The notes beneath the pieces were generated by a model, which made no database searches, had not been told where the DNA came from, and was given only the letters and a program-made list of their open reading frames with translations. The translations under genes and the position numbers were made by a program. From assembly GCF_003002055.1 (NCBI RefSeq), contig NZ_PVZF01000006.1, forward strand, positions 186,001 to 250,000: 64,000 nucleotides of DNA, read 5' to 3'. This DNA is from Kineococcus rhizosphaerae. GTDB taxonomy: Bacteria; Actinomycetota; Actinomycetes; Actinomycetales; Kineococcaceae. Shown piece by piece: positions 33,019 to 41,798 of this stretch. Each line of letters starts with the position of its first letter. Positions within the stretch are counted from its first letter, which is position 1.

Positions 33019-33082
33019 GGCAGGACTGGACCGGCGGCCCCGCCGGCAGGCGGCGGTCCACCGCGCCCGCCGGTGTGGCTGA

Positions 33083-34249
33083 ATGGTCCCCGTGGATCCC
33101 GACACGAACGTCCTGCCGGTCGACGCCGACGACGCCCTGCTCGTGGGCCGGGTGTGGGACCCGGCCCGCGGTGGGCCCGTGCCGGTGGCCGTGACGCGCG
33201 CGGGCGTGCACGACCTGTGGGACGAGGTCGGCACGACCGCGGACCTGCTGGAACGGGCGGACCGCCTCGACGTGGTGCGGGGCGCGGTCTCGCGCGCCCC
33301 GGCCTGGCGCACGGCCGACGTCGTGGCGGCCTCCCTGGCCCGCGACACGACCCGGCCCCGGTTCCTGGCTCCCGTCGACCTGCAGGTCGTCAAGGCGTGC
33401 GGGGTCACGTTCGTCGACAGCATGCTCGAACGGGTCATCGAGGAGCGGGTCGGCGGGGACCCGTCCCGGGCGGCGCAGGTGCGCGAGTCGATCACCGACG
33501 CCATCGGCGGCAGCCTGGCCGAGCTGCGTCCGGGGTCGCAGGCCGCGGCGCGGGCCAAGGCGGTGCTGCAGGAGCAGGGCCTGTGGTCGGCCTACCTCGA
33601 GGTCGGCATCGGCCCCGACCCGGAGGTGTTCACCAAGGCCCCCGTGCTGGCCTCGGTCGGCCTCGGGGCGCAGGTGGGCGTGAAGCGCTCCTCGACCTGG
33701 AACAACCCCGAACCCGAACTCGTGCTCGTCGTGTCGTCGACCGGTGCCGTCGTGGGCGCGACCCTGGGCAACGACGTCAACCTGCGCGACGTGGAGGGCC
33801 GGTCGGCGCTGCTGCTCGGGGAGGCCAAGGACAACAACGCCTCCTCGGCGATCGGCCCGTTCGTCCGGTTGTTCGACGAGCGGTTCACCCTCGACGACCT
33901 GCGCAGCGAGGAGATCGCCCTGGTCGTCACGGGGAGCGACGGGTTCACCCTGCACGGGAGGAACTCGCTGTCGCGCATCAGCCGCCCCTTCGAGGAACTC
34001 GTGGCGGCGGCCCTGGGCGAGCACCACCAGTACCCCGACGGCCTGGTGCTGTACACCGGGACGCTGTTCGCCCCCACCCAGGACCGGTACGGCGCCGGGC
34101 AGGGTTTCACCCACGCGGTCGGTGACGAGGTCGTCATCGCCAGCGCGCACCTGGGGACCCTCGTGAACACCGTCGGGATCGCCGAGGAGCTGCCCCGCTG
34201 GGAGTTCGGGCTGCGCGCTCTCCTGGCCCACCTGTCCAGCCGGCGCTGA
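33083..34249 (+). CDS. FAH-family 2-keto-3-deoxy-sugar-acid dehydratase, XylX-like
   Basis: Fumarylacetoacetate hydrolase fold, 388 aa. It follows the Caulobacter 2-keto-3-deoxy-D-xylonate dehydratase pattern closely: APVDLQVVKACGVTF, LERVIEERV, the metal-binding LWSAYLEVGIGPD, SSTWNNPEPE and GNDVNLRDVEGRSAL with AKDNNASSAIGPF. In the Weimberg-type pathway this enzyme converts 2-keto-3-deoxy-pentonate to 2-oxoglutarate semialdehyde. Start ATG 33083 has no ribosome site; GTG 33092 is an alternative. No pentose dehydrogenase or xylonate dehydratase is adjacent. Confidence 0.85.
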   Translation: MVPVDPDTNVLPVDADDALLVGRVWDPARGGPVPVAVTRAGVHDLWDEVGTTADLLERADRLDVVRGAVSRAPAWRTADVVAASLARDTTRPRFLAPVDLQVVKACGVTFVDSMLERVIEERVGGDPSRAAQVRESITDAIGGSLAELRPGSQAAARAKAVLQEQGLWSAYLEVGIGPDPEVFTKAPVLASVGLGAQVGVKRSSTWNNPEPELVLVVSSTGAVVGATLGNDVNLRDVEGRSALLLGEAKDNNASSAIGPFVRLFDERFTLDDLRSEEIALVVTGSDGFTLHGRNSLSRISRPFEELVAAALGEHHQYPDGLVLYTGTLFAPTQDRYGAGQGFTHAVGDEVVIASAHLGTLVNTVGIAEELPRWEFGLRALLAHLSSRR

Positions 34250-34354
34250 GGCGGACGCCCGCACCGGGAGCCGGACCGCCCCGCGACGGCCACGAGGACG
34301 TTTCGCGAGCGCGCGGGCGGGCAGGAGAGGGAGGAACACCGAGTAGGGACGACC

Positions 34355-34744
34355 ATGAGCGAACAGCCGAACCGCACGGCGGGCCAACTCGTCGACGAAC
34401 TGACCTCCGACACCACCCAGCTGGTGCGCGCGGAGATCCGCAAGGGGCAGCAGGAGCTCCTCGGCAAGGCCAGGGAGGCGTCCAGGGGCGCCGCCCTGCT
34501 GGGTGGAGCGGCCGTGCTGGGCGCCCTGGCGGCCGGGACCTCGGTGGCGTTCGTGGTGCGGGCCGTCGGCAAGGTCGTCCCGCCGCCGACCGCGGCGTTC
34601 CTGACGACGGCCCTGTACGGCGCAGGGGCGGCCGCGCTGACGGCCGCGGGCCTGCAGGAGGTCAGACGGGTCGGCCCGCTGTGGCCGGAGGAGACCCTGG
34701 CCAGCGTCCGTGAGGACGTGCGGGCGGCCCGCCACGCCGGCTGA
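34355..34744 (+). CDS. Actinobacterial holin-X-like membrane protein
   Basis: Small (129 aa) membrane protein of the Phage_holin_3_6/Actinobacterial Holin-X family. An amphipathic N-terminus (GQLVDELTSDTTQLVRAEIR) is followed by two hydrophobic helices (about 48-68 and 78-98) and a short charged tail. Despite the name, chromosomal copies are not phage genes and their function is unknown. Start ATG 34355 follows GGGAGGAAC. Not linked to any phage gene here. Confidence 0.8.
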   Translation: MSEQPNRTAGQLVDELTSDTTQLVRAEIRKGQQELLGKAREASRGAALLGGAAVLGALAAGTSVAFVVRAVGKVVPPPTAAFLTTALYGAGAAALTAAGLQEVRRVGPLWPEETLASVREDVRAARHAG

Positions 34745-34765
34745 CCCCGGCGACGAGCCGGCCGC

Positions 34766-35092
34766 TCAGCGCGGCTGGACCTCGCCCATCGGGCCGAACC
34801 CCGGGGTGTCGGGCGCCTCGACGTAGATGATCTGCGGCTGGGCGGCGACGTAGTCGGGCATCTGGCCGATCGCCTTCTGGAAGTGCTCGGAGGCGACGTG
34901 CACCTTGCCGGCCTCGTCGTCGGCGAACCCCTCGACGAGGGTCCACAGGTTCGGGTCCTCGACACCGCGCGACCAGTCGAAGAACAGGTTGCCCGGTTCG
35001 GCGCGGACGGCGTCGGTGAACTCGCGCACGAGCTCGGGCCAGCGGTCGGACAGCTCGGGCTTCACGGGCCACTTCACGACGATGAGGATCAT
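34766..35092 (-). CDS. Antibiotic biosynthesis monooxygenase (ABM) domain protein
   Basis: Ferredoxin-like ABM-fold protein of 108 aa (MILIVVKWPVKPELSDRW at the start, FFDWSRGVEDPNLWTLVEGF in the core, HVASEHFQKAIG). Members include quinol monooxygenases (YgiN) and heme-degrading IsdG types; no heme-ligand His-Trp pattern specific to IsdG is evident. A TAGGCT box 6 nt before the ATG suggests a leaderless transcript. Follows ureC on the same strand with its own promoter. Confidence 0.82.
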   Translation of the reverse strand: MILIVVKWPVKPELSDRWPELVREFTDAVRAEPGNLFFDWSRGVEDPNLWTLVEGFADDEAGKVHVASEHFQKAIGQMPDYVAAQPQIIYVEAPDTPGFGPMGEVQPR

Positions 35093-35098
35093 GCCGGG

Positions 35099-35104
35099 AG
35101 CCTA
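35099..35104 (-). promoter_or_regulatory. -10 box of leaderless ABM gene promoter
   Basis: TAGGCT on the minus strand, 6 nt from the ATG at 35092, no ribosome-binding site. Confidence 0.5.
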
Positions 35105-35168
35105 GTGACGCCACCGGCCCCCGGCACCCCGTGCTCTCACCCCGCGAGAAGGGGGCACGGCCCCGTCC

Positions 35169-36845
35169 TCAGAGGTGGTACAGCCGGGTCAGGCTCGTCG
35201 CCTCCGCCGGTTCGGAGCTCACCGGTTCGCCGTCGACGGTCACCAGGCCCGAGGGGGCGACGCGGACCTGCGCGAGCCGGGAGTTGCGCACCATGGACGC
35301 CAGCCCGATCCCGCGGGTCCCGCGCACCCCGACGCGCCGGCGGCGGGTCGTCATGGCGTCGTTGCCGTCCTCGGCGGCGGCCTGCGACGTGAACGCCACG
35401 GACAGGTCCGCGGCCGTCGCCCCGTGCGCGCCGAACTGCGGGCCCAGGACGAGCGGCTGGGCGCGGTCGATCGCGGCGTTCGGGTCGCCCGTGACGCCGT
35501 AGGCGGGGAAACCGGCCTTGAGGACGAGTTCGGGTTTGGCGCCGAAGAACTCCGGGCGCCACAGGACGACGTCGGCGAGCTTGCCGACCTCCAGGGTCCC
35601 GACCTCGTGGGACAGCCCGTGCGCGATGGCGGGGTTCACCGTGAGCTTGGCGACGTAGCGCAGCGCGCGCTCGTTGTCGTGCAGCGGGTTCTCGGCCCCG
35701 AGTTCGAGCTTCATCTTCCCGGCCATCGCGAACGTGCGCCGGACGGTCTCCCCCGCCCGGCCCATGCCCTGCGCGTCGGAGGAGGTGATGGGGATGACGC
35801 CGAGGTCGTGCAGGACGTCCTCGGCGCCCATGGTGCCCGCGCGGATCCGGTCGCGGGCCAGGGCGGCGTCGCCGGGCAGGTCCTCCTTGAGCCCGTGGGC
35901 CGAGATGATCATGTGGTAGTGCTCGGCGACGGCGTCGCGGCCGAACGGCAGCGTCGGGTTCGTGGACGAGCCGATGACGTTGGGTTCGCCGGCCATGCGC
36001 AGGACGTTCGGGACGTGCCCGCCGCCGCAGCCCTCGATGTGGAAGGCGTGGATGGTGCGGCCGTCGAGCACGGCGAGGGTGTCCTCGACCGAGAGGGCCT
36101 CGTTGATGCCGTCGGTGTGCAGGGCGACCTGGACGTCGTGCTCCTCGGCGACGGTCAGGGCGGTGTCCAGGGCGCGGGCGTGCGCGCCCATGTCCTCGTG
36201 CACCTTGAAACCGCAGGCGCCGCCCTCGACGAGCGCCTCCACGGACGACCCCGGCTCGGAGGCCGAGCCCCGGCCGAGGAACCCGATGTTCACGGGCCAG
36301 GCGTCGAAGGCGTTGAACGCGTGCCGCAGCGCCCAGGGGGAGTTCACGCCGACCCCCCAGACGGGCCCGAACTCCTGGCCGATGATCGTGGTGACCCCGG
36401 AGGCGAGGGAGGCCTCCATGACCCGGGGGGACAGCAGGTGCACGTGGGTGTCGATGGCCCCGGCGGTGGCGATGAGCCCCTCGCCGGAGACGATCGTCGT
36501 CCCGGTCCCGACGACGACGTCCACGTCGTCGAGGGTGTCGGGGTTCCCCGCGCGACCGACGCCGGAGATCCGTCCCTCGCGGATGCCGATGGACAGCTTC
36601 CGGACCCCCTGGACGGCGTCGATCACGACGACGTTGGAGATGACGACGTCGCACGTCTCGCGCACGCGCGCGGCCTTCAGGTGCAGCCCGTCGCGCGCGG
36701 TCTTGGCGAAACCGGCGAGGAACTCCTCCCCCGGCGCCTGCGCGTCGTGCTCGACCTGGACGACGAGTCCGGTGTCGCCGAGGCGGACGCGGTCACCGGC
36801 CCGCGGTCCGTAGGTGGCCGCGTAGTCCCTGCTCGACAGGCTCAT
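35169..36845 (-). CDS. ureC: Urease alpha subunit, divergent form
   Basis: Nickel metallohydrolase subunit of 558 aa carrying the urease active site. Metal ligands are present: His134 and His136 (HVHLLSP), carbamylated Lys214 in GFKVHEDMG with His216, then VALHTD, AFHIEG and an Asp in SSDAQGMGR. The flap reads SAHGL: the usual Cys319 (Klebsiella numbering) is Ala316 here, while catalytic His320 (His317) is kept. HEDMG replaces the common HEDWG. The ATG overlaps the ureAB stop (ATGA). No ureDEFG accessory genes are in the window, so maturation must rely on genes elsewhere. Confidence 0.92.
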   Translation of the reverse strand: MSLSSRDYAATYGPRAGDRVRLGDTGLVVQVEHDAQAPGEEFLAGFAKTARDGLHLKAARVRETCDVVISNVVVIDAVQGVRKLSIGIREGRISGVGRAGNPDTLDDVDVVVGTGTTIVSGEGLIATAGAIDTHVHLLSPRVMEASLASGVTTIIGQEFGPVWGVGVNSPWALRHAFNAFDAWPVNIGFLGRGSASEPGSSVEALVEGGACGFKVHEDMGAHARALDTALTVAEEHDVQVALHTDGINEALSVEDTLAVLDGRTIHAFHIEGCGGGHVPNVLRMAGEPNVIGSSTNPTLPFGRDAVAEHYHMIISAHGLKEDLPGDAALARDRIRAGTMGAEDVLHDLGVIPITSSDAQGMGRAGETVRRTFAMAGKMKLELGAENPLHDNERALRYVAKLTVNPAIAHGLSHEVGTLEVGKLADVVLWRPEFFGAKPELVLKAGFPAYGVTGDPNAAIDRAQPLVLGPQFGAHGATAADLSVAFTSQAAAEDGNDAMTTRRRRVGVRGTRGIGLASMVRNSRLAQVRVAPSGLVTVDGEPVSSEPAEATSLTRLYHL

Positions 36846-37558
36846 CGAGAACCCCCTGCGTCGTCGGAGTGGTGTTCGGCGCGGTCGAGGTACCCGCACG
36901 CGCGGGCCCGTTCCAGGGCCTGCTCGAAGGCGCCGGGCGCGTCGAGGGGGCCGTCGACCAGCCCGGCGAAACCGATCGCGACGCGGCCCCCGCCGATCGG
37001 AGTGAGGCGCACGTCCTGCGTCTGGCCGGGGTCCCAGCGGATCGTGGCCCCGGCGTCGATCGCGGCGCGCCGGCCGTAGGCGGCGACCCGGTCGAAGCTC
37101 AGCCGCGGGTTCACCTCGAAGAAGTGGAAGTGCGACGTGACGCTGACGGGCACGGTGGCGGTGTTCGTCACCGTGAGCGTGACGGTGTCGGCGAACTCCA
37201 GCGGGGTGTCCGGTCCGGGCAGGACGGCGCCGGGCGCGTCGTCGCCGAGGGAGCCGCCGCCGAAGGGGTCGGTGACGACGACGAGGCGGGTGCCGTCGTC
37301 GAACACGGCTTCGACCTCCACCTGCGGCACCACGTCGGGGACCCCGGGCAGGACGTCGTCGGGGCCCAGGACGGACCGGCCGGCCTCCTTGGCCTCGGCC
37401 AGGCGGGAGCCGTCGCGGGCCGCCTCGCAGACGGTGTCGGCGATCAGCGCGGTGGCCTCGGGGACGTTGAGGCGCAGCCCGCGCGCGCGGCGGGCGCGGG
37501 CGAGCTCGGCCACCGTGAAGATCAGCAACCGGTCGCGTTCGCTGGGCGTCAGGCGCAC
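36842..37558 (-). CDS. ureAB: Urease gamma/beta fusion subunit
   Basis: Fused UreA-UreB of 238 aa, as in Helicobacter UreA. Residues 1-100 are the gamma part (LTPSERDRLLIFTVAELARA, NVPEATALIADTVCEAARDG); about 108-215 the beta part (PGAVLPGP, SHFHFFEVNPRLSFDR, DPGQTQDVRLTPIGG). It assembles with UreC. GTG start 37558 carries a TAGGGT box 7 nt upstream, so the message looks leaderless. It is divergent from the APC permease/agmatine deiminase operon; urea or ammonia metabolism links them plausibly. Confidence 0.92.
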   Translation of the reverse strand: MRLTPSERDRLLIFTVAELARARRARGLRLNVPEATALIADTVCEAARDGSRLAEAKEAGRSVLGPDDVLPGVPDVVPQVEVEAVFDDGTRLVVVTDPFGGGSLGDDAPGAVLPGPDTPLEFADTVTLTVTNTATVPVSVTSHFHFFEVNPRLSFDRVAAYGRRAAIDAGATIRWDPGQTQDVRLTPIGGGRVAIGFAGLVDGPLDAPGAFEQALERARACGYLDRAEHHSDDAGGSR

Positions 37559-37565
37559 GGCACGG

Positions 37566-37571
37566 ACCCTA
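37566..37571 (-). promoter_or_regulatory. -10 box of leaderless urease promoter
   Basis: TAGGGT on the minus strand, 7 nt from the GTG of ureAB at 37558; no ribosome-binding site. Confidence 0.55.
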
Positions 37572-37655
37572 GTCCGGCGCGGCGGAGGGCGTCACGAGGG
37601 CCGGACCCCAGCCGTGACGCGGTGGAAACGTCGTCGAAACACACGACGGCCACCA

Positions 37656-37680
37656 TAACCGACACGGTTTCGGTTACGCT
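37656..37680 (+). promoter_or_regulatory. TetR-type operator overlapping the APC operon promoter
   Basis: TAACCGA (37656-37662) and TCGGTTA (37670-37676) are perfect 7-bp arms with a 7-bp spacer. The right arm overlaps a -10-like TACGCT (37675-37680), ideal for repression. The operon it would control ends with a tetR gene (41799), so a negative feedback loop is likely. Transcription would start near 37687. Confidence 0.65.
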
Positions 37681-37720
37681 GTCGTTCGTGCAACGGCGCA
37701 CCCACCCCCAGGAGGCCCCC

Positions 37721-39160
37721 GTGCTCGACCCCGCCCCACCCCGCCCCGCGCAGGCACCCGAGGACCACCTCAAGGCCGGAGCGCTCGGCGCCACCGGCAT
37801 CACCGCCATGGTCGTCGCGGCGGCCGCCCCGCTCACCGTCATGGCCGGCATCGCCCCCCTGGCGATCTCCATCGGCGGCATCGGCGCCCCCGCCGGCTAC
37901 CTGGCCGCCGCCGTCGTGCTGGCCCTGTTCGCGGTGGGGTTCACGACCATGACCCGCCTGACCGGCGGCGCGGGCGCGTTCTACTCCTACATCACCCTCG
38001 GCCTGGGCCGCAGCGCCGGCGCGGGCGCCGGCCTGCTCGCCGTCGTCTCGTACAACACGCTGCAGATCGGCGTCTACGGCCTGCTCGGCACCCAGTTCCA
38101 GGCCGCCTTCGTCCGCCTCGCCGGCGTCGACCTGCCGTGGTGGCTCTACGCGGTCGCCGCGATCGCCGTCGTCTGGGCGCTGGGGCGGCGCGGCATCGAC
38201 GTCGGCGCGAAGGTCCTGGGCGTGCTGCTGGCCGCCGAGACCGCGATCCTCGCCGTCCTCGTCGTCGGCGTCGTCGCGCACGGCGGTCACGACGGGCTGC
38301 ACCTGAGCACGTTCTCCCCCTCCGCCCTGGCGAACCCCGGTCTGCTGGGCATCCTCGGGTTCTGCTTCGCCGCGTTCGCCGGGTTCGAGTCGACGGCCCT
38401 GTACCGGCGCGAGGCGCGCGAGCCCGACCGCTCGATCCCCCGCGCCACCTACGCCGCGGTCGCCTTCCTCGGCCTGTTCTACGCCCTGGTGGTGTGGGCC
38501 GTCGTCCAGGCCGTCGGCGACGCCGGCGTCGTCGCGGCCGCCGGCGCCGACCCCGTCGGGTTGTTCTTCACCGTCATGGACACCTACGTCGGCGCGTGGG
38601 CCAGCCACGTCATGGACGTGCTCGTCCTCACCAGCGTCCTCGCGTCCCAGATCGCCTTCCACAACGCGATCAACCGCTACTCCTTCACCCTCGCCCAGGA
38701 CGGGCTGCTGCCCGCCGCGATGGCCCACGCGCACCCGAGGTTCGCCTCCCCCGCCCGGGCCGGGGCCGCGCAGAGCGTCCTCGCCCTCGTGGTCGTCGCG
38801 GGGTTCGCCCTCGCCGGGGCCGACCCCTACCGCCAGCTCGTGCTGCTCGTGAACACCCCCGGCGCGATCGGGGTCCTGCTGCTGCAGGCGATCACCGCCG
38901 TGGCCGTCGTCGTCTACCTGCACCGCCACGGGACCGTCCGCCCCGGGGTGCTGTGGGCCTCGGTCGGCGCGACGGTCCTGCTCACCGTCGCCCTCGGGGT
39001 CCTGGTCCGGCACGTCGCCCTGCTCACGGCCGCCCCCACGTCGACGAACGTCGTGCTCGTCGCCGTCGTCCCGGCGGTGTTCGCCGTGGGCGTCCTGCTC
39101 GCCCGCGTGCTGCGCCGCCGCCGTCCCGACCTCTACGCCCGCATCGGAGGGAACCCGTGA
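37721..39160 (+). CDS. APC superfamily amino acid/polyamine permease
   Basis: Membrane transporter of 479 aa with about twelve helices; the N-terminal LGATGITAMVVAAAAPLTVMAG and FCFAAFAGFESTALYRREAREPDRSIPRA are APC signatures. The start is chosen at GTG 37721 because GGAGG precedes it by 5 nt; GTG 37688 lies right at the promoter and could be a leaderless start. First gene of the operon with an amidohydrolase and an agmatine deiminase-like enzyme, so a basic amino acid, polyamine or guanidino compound is the likely cargo. Confidence 0.85.
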   Translation: MLDPAPPRPAQAPEDHLKAGALGATGITAMVVAAAAPLTVMAGIAPLAISIGGIGAPAGYLAAAVVLALFAVGFTTMTRLTGGAGAFYSYITLGLGRSAGAGAGLLAVVSYNTLQIGVYGLLGTQFQAAFVRLAGVDLPWWLYAVAAIAVVWALGRRGIDVGAKVLGVLLAAETAILAVLVVGVVAHGGHDGLHLSTFSPSALANPGLLGILGFCFAAFAGFESTALYRREAREPDRSIPRATYAAVAFLGLFYALVVWAVVQAVGDAGVVAAAGADPVGLFFTVMDTYVGAWASHVMDVLVLTSVLASQIAFHNAINRYSFTLAQDGLLPAAMAHAHPRFASPARAGAAQSVLALVVVAGFALAGADPYRQLVLLVNTPGAIGVLLLQAITAVAVVVYLHRHGTVRPGVLWASVGATVLLTVALGVLVRHVALLTAAPTSTNVVLVAVVPAVFAVGVLLARVLRRRRPDLYARIGGNP

Positions 39161-40749
39161 ACCCGTCCCTGATCGTCCTCGCCGACACGATCCACACCCT
39201 CGACCCGGACCGCCCGCACGCGCAGGCCGTCGCCGTCACCGGCGGGACGATCACCGCCGTCGGCGACCGCGCCGACGTCGCCGGCTGGCAGGGGCAGGGC
39301 ACCGAGGTCGTCGACCTCGGGGCGGCGACCCTCGTCCCCGGTCTCGTCGACGGGCACGTCCACCCCGTCATGGGCCTGAACCTCACGAACGGCCTGGACC
39401 TCACCGGGGTGCGCTCCGTGGCCGACCTGGTGGCGGCCCTGCGCACCCTCGACGTCGCCCGCGGCGAGTGGGTCCGCGGCTGGGGGCTGGACCCGAACGC
39501 CTTCGAGGGCCGGCCCGTCACCTCCGCCCCGCTCGTCGAGGCCCTCGGCCCGGACGTCCCCGCCTACGTCGTGCTGTTCGACGCGCACTCGGCCATCGCC
39601 TCCCCGCGCGCCCTGGAACTGGCCGGCGTCGACGGAGCCCGGGAGTTCCGCTCCGGCGCCCAGGTGGTCGTGGCCGACGGCACCCCCACCGGGCACCTGC
39701 TGGAGATGGAGGCGATGGACCTCGTCACCGCGCACCTGCCCGCCGAGGACCCCGCCGACCGGCGCGCCCGGTTCCTCGCGCTCCTGCGCGACATGGCCGC
39801 CTGCGGTCTGACCGCCGCCAACGCCATGGACTTCGAGGGCGACTCCCACGACCTCGTGCGGGCCGTGGAGCACGACCTGCCGATCCGGCTGCGGTTCGCC
39901 CCCTTCGTCATGCCCGTCCACGGCCGCACCTACCTCGACCACGTCGTCGACCTGCAGCGCGCGCAGGGGGCCCGGTGGTCCGTCGACGGCGCCAAGTTCA
40001 TGATCGACGGGACGATCGACGGCGGCACCGCGTGGCTGGAGGAGGCCGACACCCACGGCGAGTCCACCGCCCCGTTCTGGCCCGACCCCGCCGAGTACGA
40101 CGAGGCGCTCGCGTTCCTGGCCGCGCACGACGTCCCCACCGTGACGCACGCCATCGGTGACGCCGGGATCCGGCACGTCCTGCGCACCGTCGCCGGACTG
40201 CCGGGAAACCCCCGGGTCCCGCACCGCGTCGAGCACGTCGAGACCCTCCCCGACGACCTCGTGGGGGAGTTCGCCCGGCTCGACGTCACCGCGAGCATGC
40301 AGCCCACCCACTGCACGCACTACACGAAGGCCGACCACAGCGACAACTGGTCGCAGCGCCTCGGCAAGGTCCGCGCCGACCGGGGTTTCCGCACGCGCGA
40401 CCTTCGCGACGCCGGGGCCCGGCTCGCCCTGGGGTCGGACTGGCCCATCGCCCCCTACGACCCGCGGGCGATCATCGCCGACGCGCAGCTGCGGCGCACC
40501 GCGGGGAACCACGCCGAAGAACCCGTGCTACCCGGCCAGGCGCTGACCGCGCGGATGGCGCTGGAGGGGTACACGATCGAGGCCGCCCGCGCAGCCGGGC
40601 TCGCCGCCGTCGCCGGTGGCCTGCGGCCCGGGAACCGCGCCGACCTGTCGGCGTTCACCCTCGACCCCCTCACCGTCGACCCCGACGAGTTCGCCCAGTC
40701 CCCCGTCCGGCTGACCGTCGTCGACGGTTCCGTCGTCCACCGCGACTAG
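39157..40749 (+). CDS. YtcJ-like metal-dependent amidohydrolase
   Basis: Amidohydrolase of 530 aa (YtcJ/AepA-like Amidohydro_3 family): the metal motif GHVHP, GWGLDPNAF, a central KFMIDGTIDGGTAW, HAIGDAGIRHVL, then HRVEHVE and the C-terminal Asp in ALGSDWPIA. It hydrolyses an amide or cyclic C-N bond in the cytoplasm. GTG start overlaps the permease stop by 4 bp. Together with the next gene it suggests stepwise removal of nitrogen from an imported compound. Confidence 0.88.
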   Translation: MNPSLIVLADTIHTLDPDRPHAQAVAVTGGTITAVGDRADVAGWQGQGTEVVDLGAATLVPGLVDGHVHPVMGLNLTNGLDLTGVRSVADLVAALRTLDVARGEWVRGWGLDPNAFEGRPVTSAPLVEALGPDVPAYVVLFDAHSAIASPRALELAGVDGAREFRSGAQVVVADGTPTGHLLEMEAMDLVTAHLPAEDPADRRARFLALLRDMAACGLTAANAMDFEGDSHDLVRAVEHDLPIRLRFAPFVMPVHGRTYLDHVVDLQRAQGARWSVDGAKFMIDGTIDGGTAWLEEADTHGESTAPFWPDPAEYDEALAFLAAHDVPTVTHAIGDAGIRHVLRTVAGLPGNPRVPHRVEHVETLPDDLVGEFARLDVTASMQPTHCTHYTKADHSDNWSQRLGKVRADRGFRTRDLRDAGARLALGSDWPIAPYDPRAIIADAQLRRTAGNHAEEPVLPGQALTARMALEGYTIEAARAAGLAAVAGGLRPGNRADLSAFTLDPLTVDPDEFAQSPVRLTVVDGSVVHRD

Positions 40750-40762
40750 ACCCGGAGGAACC

Positions 40763-41782
40763 GTGTCCGAACAGCGCATGCCCGCCGAGTGGGAACCCCA
40801 CCAGCGCACCTGGATGGCCTTCCCCACCCCGAACCCGACGTTCGGCGAGGACGGCGGGCCCGACCTCGCCCGGGCCCGCCGCGCGTGGAGCGCCGTCGCC
40901 ACCACGATCGTCGGGTACGAACCCGTCACGGTCCTGGTGAACCCCGGCGACCGCGCGCAGGCCCGCGAACTGCTCGACCCGCGCGTCGAGATCGCCGACG
41001 TCGCCGTCGACGACGCCTGGTTGCGCGACTCCGGCCCGACGTTCGCCCGGCGGGGGAACTCCCCCGTCGCGGTCGACTGGGTCTTCAACGGCTGGGGCGC
41101 CCAGTCGTGGGCGCGCTGGGACCACGACGCCCTCGCGGCCCGCGCGGTCGCCGGGCTCACCGGAACTCCCGTGAGCGGTTCCGAACTCACCCAGGAGGGC
41201 GGCGGGTTCCACGTGGACGGTCGCGGGACGGTCCTGCTCACCGAGACCGTCCAGCTCGACCCGCACCGCAACCCCGGCTGGACGCGCGAACGCGTCGAGG
41301 CCGAGGTCCACGGCCAGCTCGGCACCTCGACGGCGATCTGGTTGCCGCGCGGGCTGACCGCCGACTACGGCGAGTTCGGCACCCGCGGCCACGTCGACAT
41401 CGTCGCGGCGTTCACCTCCTCCGGGCAGGTCCTCGTGCACACCCAGCCGGACCCCGGCCACCCGGACCACGCCGTCAGCACCGAGGTCCTGGACCTGCTG
41501 CGCTCGGCCACCGACGCGCGGGGCGAGCGCCTGCGGGTCGCCGAGATCCCTGCTCCGCGGACGTCGGAGGTCGACGGCGAACTCGTGGACTTCTCCTACG
41601 TCAACCACTACGTCGCGAACTCCGTCGTCGTCGCGTGCGCGTTCGACGACCCCCGCGACGGCGAGGCGAAGGCCGTCCTCGAGGCCGCCTACCCCGGGCG
41701 TACGGTGGTCACCGTCGACGCGCGCGACGTGTTCGCGTTCGGCGGCGGGATCCACTGCATCACCCAGCAGCAACCGGACTGA
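40763..41782 (+). CDS. Agmatine deiminase family enzyme (AguA/PPAD-like)
   Basis: Guanidino-group-modifying enzyme fold, 339 aa. The catalytic pattern is seen: MPAEWEPHQRTWMAFPT, DDAWLRDSGP, EGGGFHVDG, HVDIVAAF and the nucleophile Cys332 in FGGGIHCITQQQP. Agmatine deiminase gives N-carbamoylputrescine and ammonia; closely related enzymes act on peptidyl-arginine or other guanidines. GTG 40763 follows GGAGGAACC. No N-carbamoylputrescine amidase is adjacent, though nitrilase-like and amidase genes occur elsewhere in the window, and urease lies divergently. Confidence 0.88.
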   Translation: MSEQRMPAEWEPHQRTWMAFPTPNPTFGEDGGPDLARARRAWSAVATTIVGYEPVTVLVNPGDRAQARELLDPRVEIADVAVDDAWLRDSGPTFARRGNSPVAVDWVFNGWGAQSWARWDHDALAARAVAGLTGTPVSGSELTQEGGGFHVDGRGTVLLTETVQLDPHRNPGWTRERVEAEVHGQLGTSTAIWLPRGLTADYGEFGTRGHVDIVAAFTSSGQVLVHTQPDPGHPDHAVSTEVLDLLRSATDARGERLRVAEIPAPRTSEVDGELVDFSYVNHYVANSVVVACAFDDPRDGEAKAVLEAAYPGRTVVTVDARDVFAFGGGIHCITQQQPD

Positions 41783-41798
41783 CCCTGGAGAACCCCGC

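Noticed and set aside
34260-34354. SigB-like promoter (GTTT...GGG) before the holin-X-like gene
   Set aside because: GTTT is present but the -10 part (GGGTAT-like) is not convincing.
34355-34744. Prophage remnant suggested by the holin-type protein
   Set aside because: No other phage gene, attachment site or integrase nearby; the Holin-X family is common on actinobacterial chromosomes.
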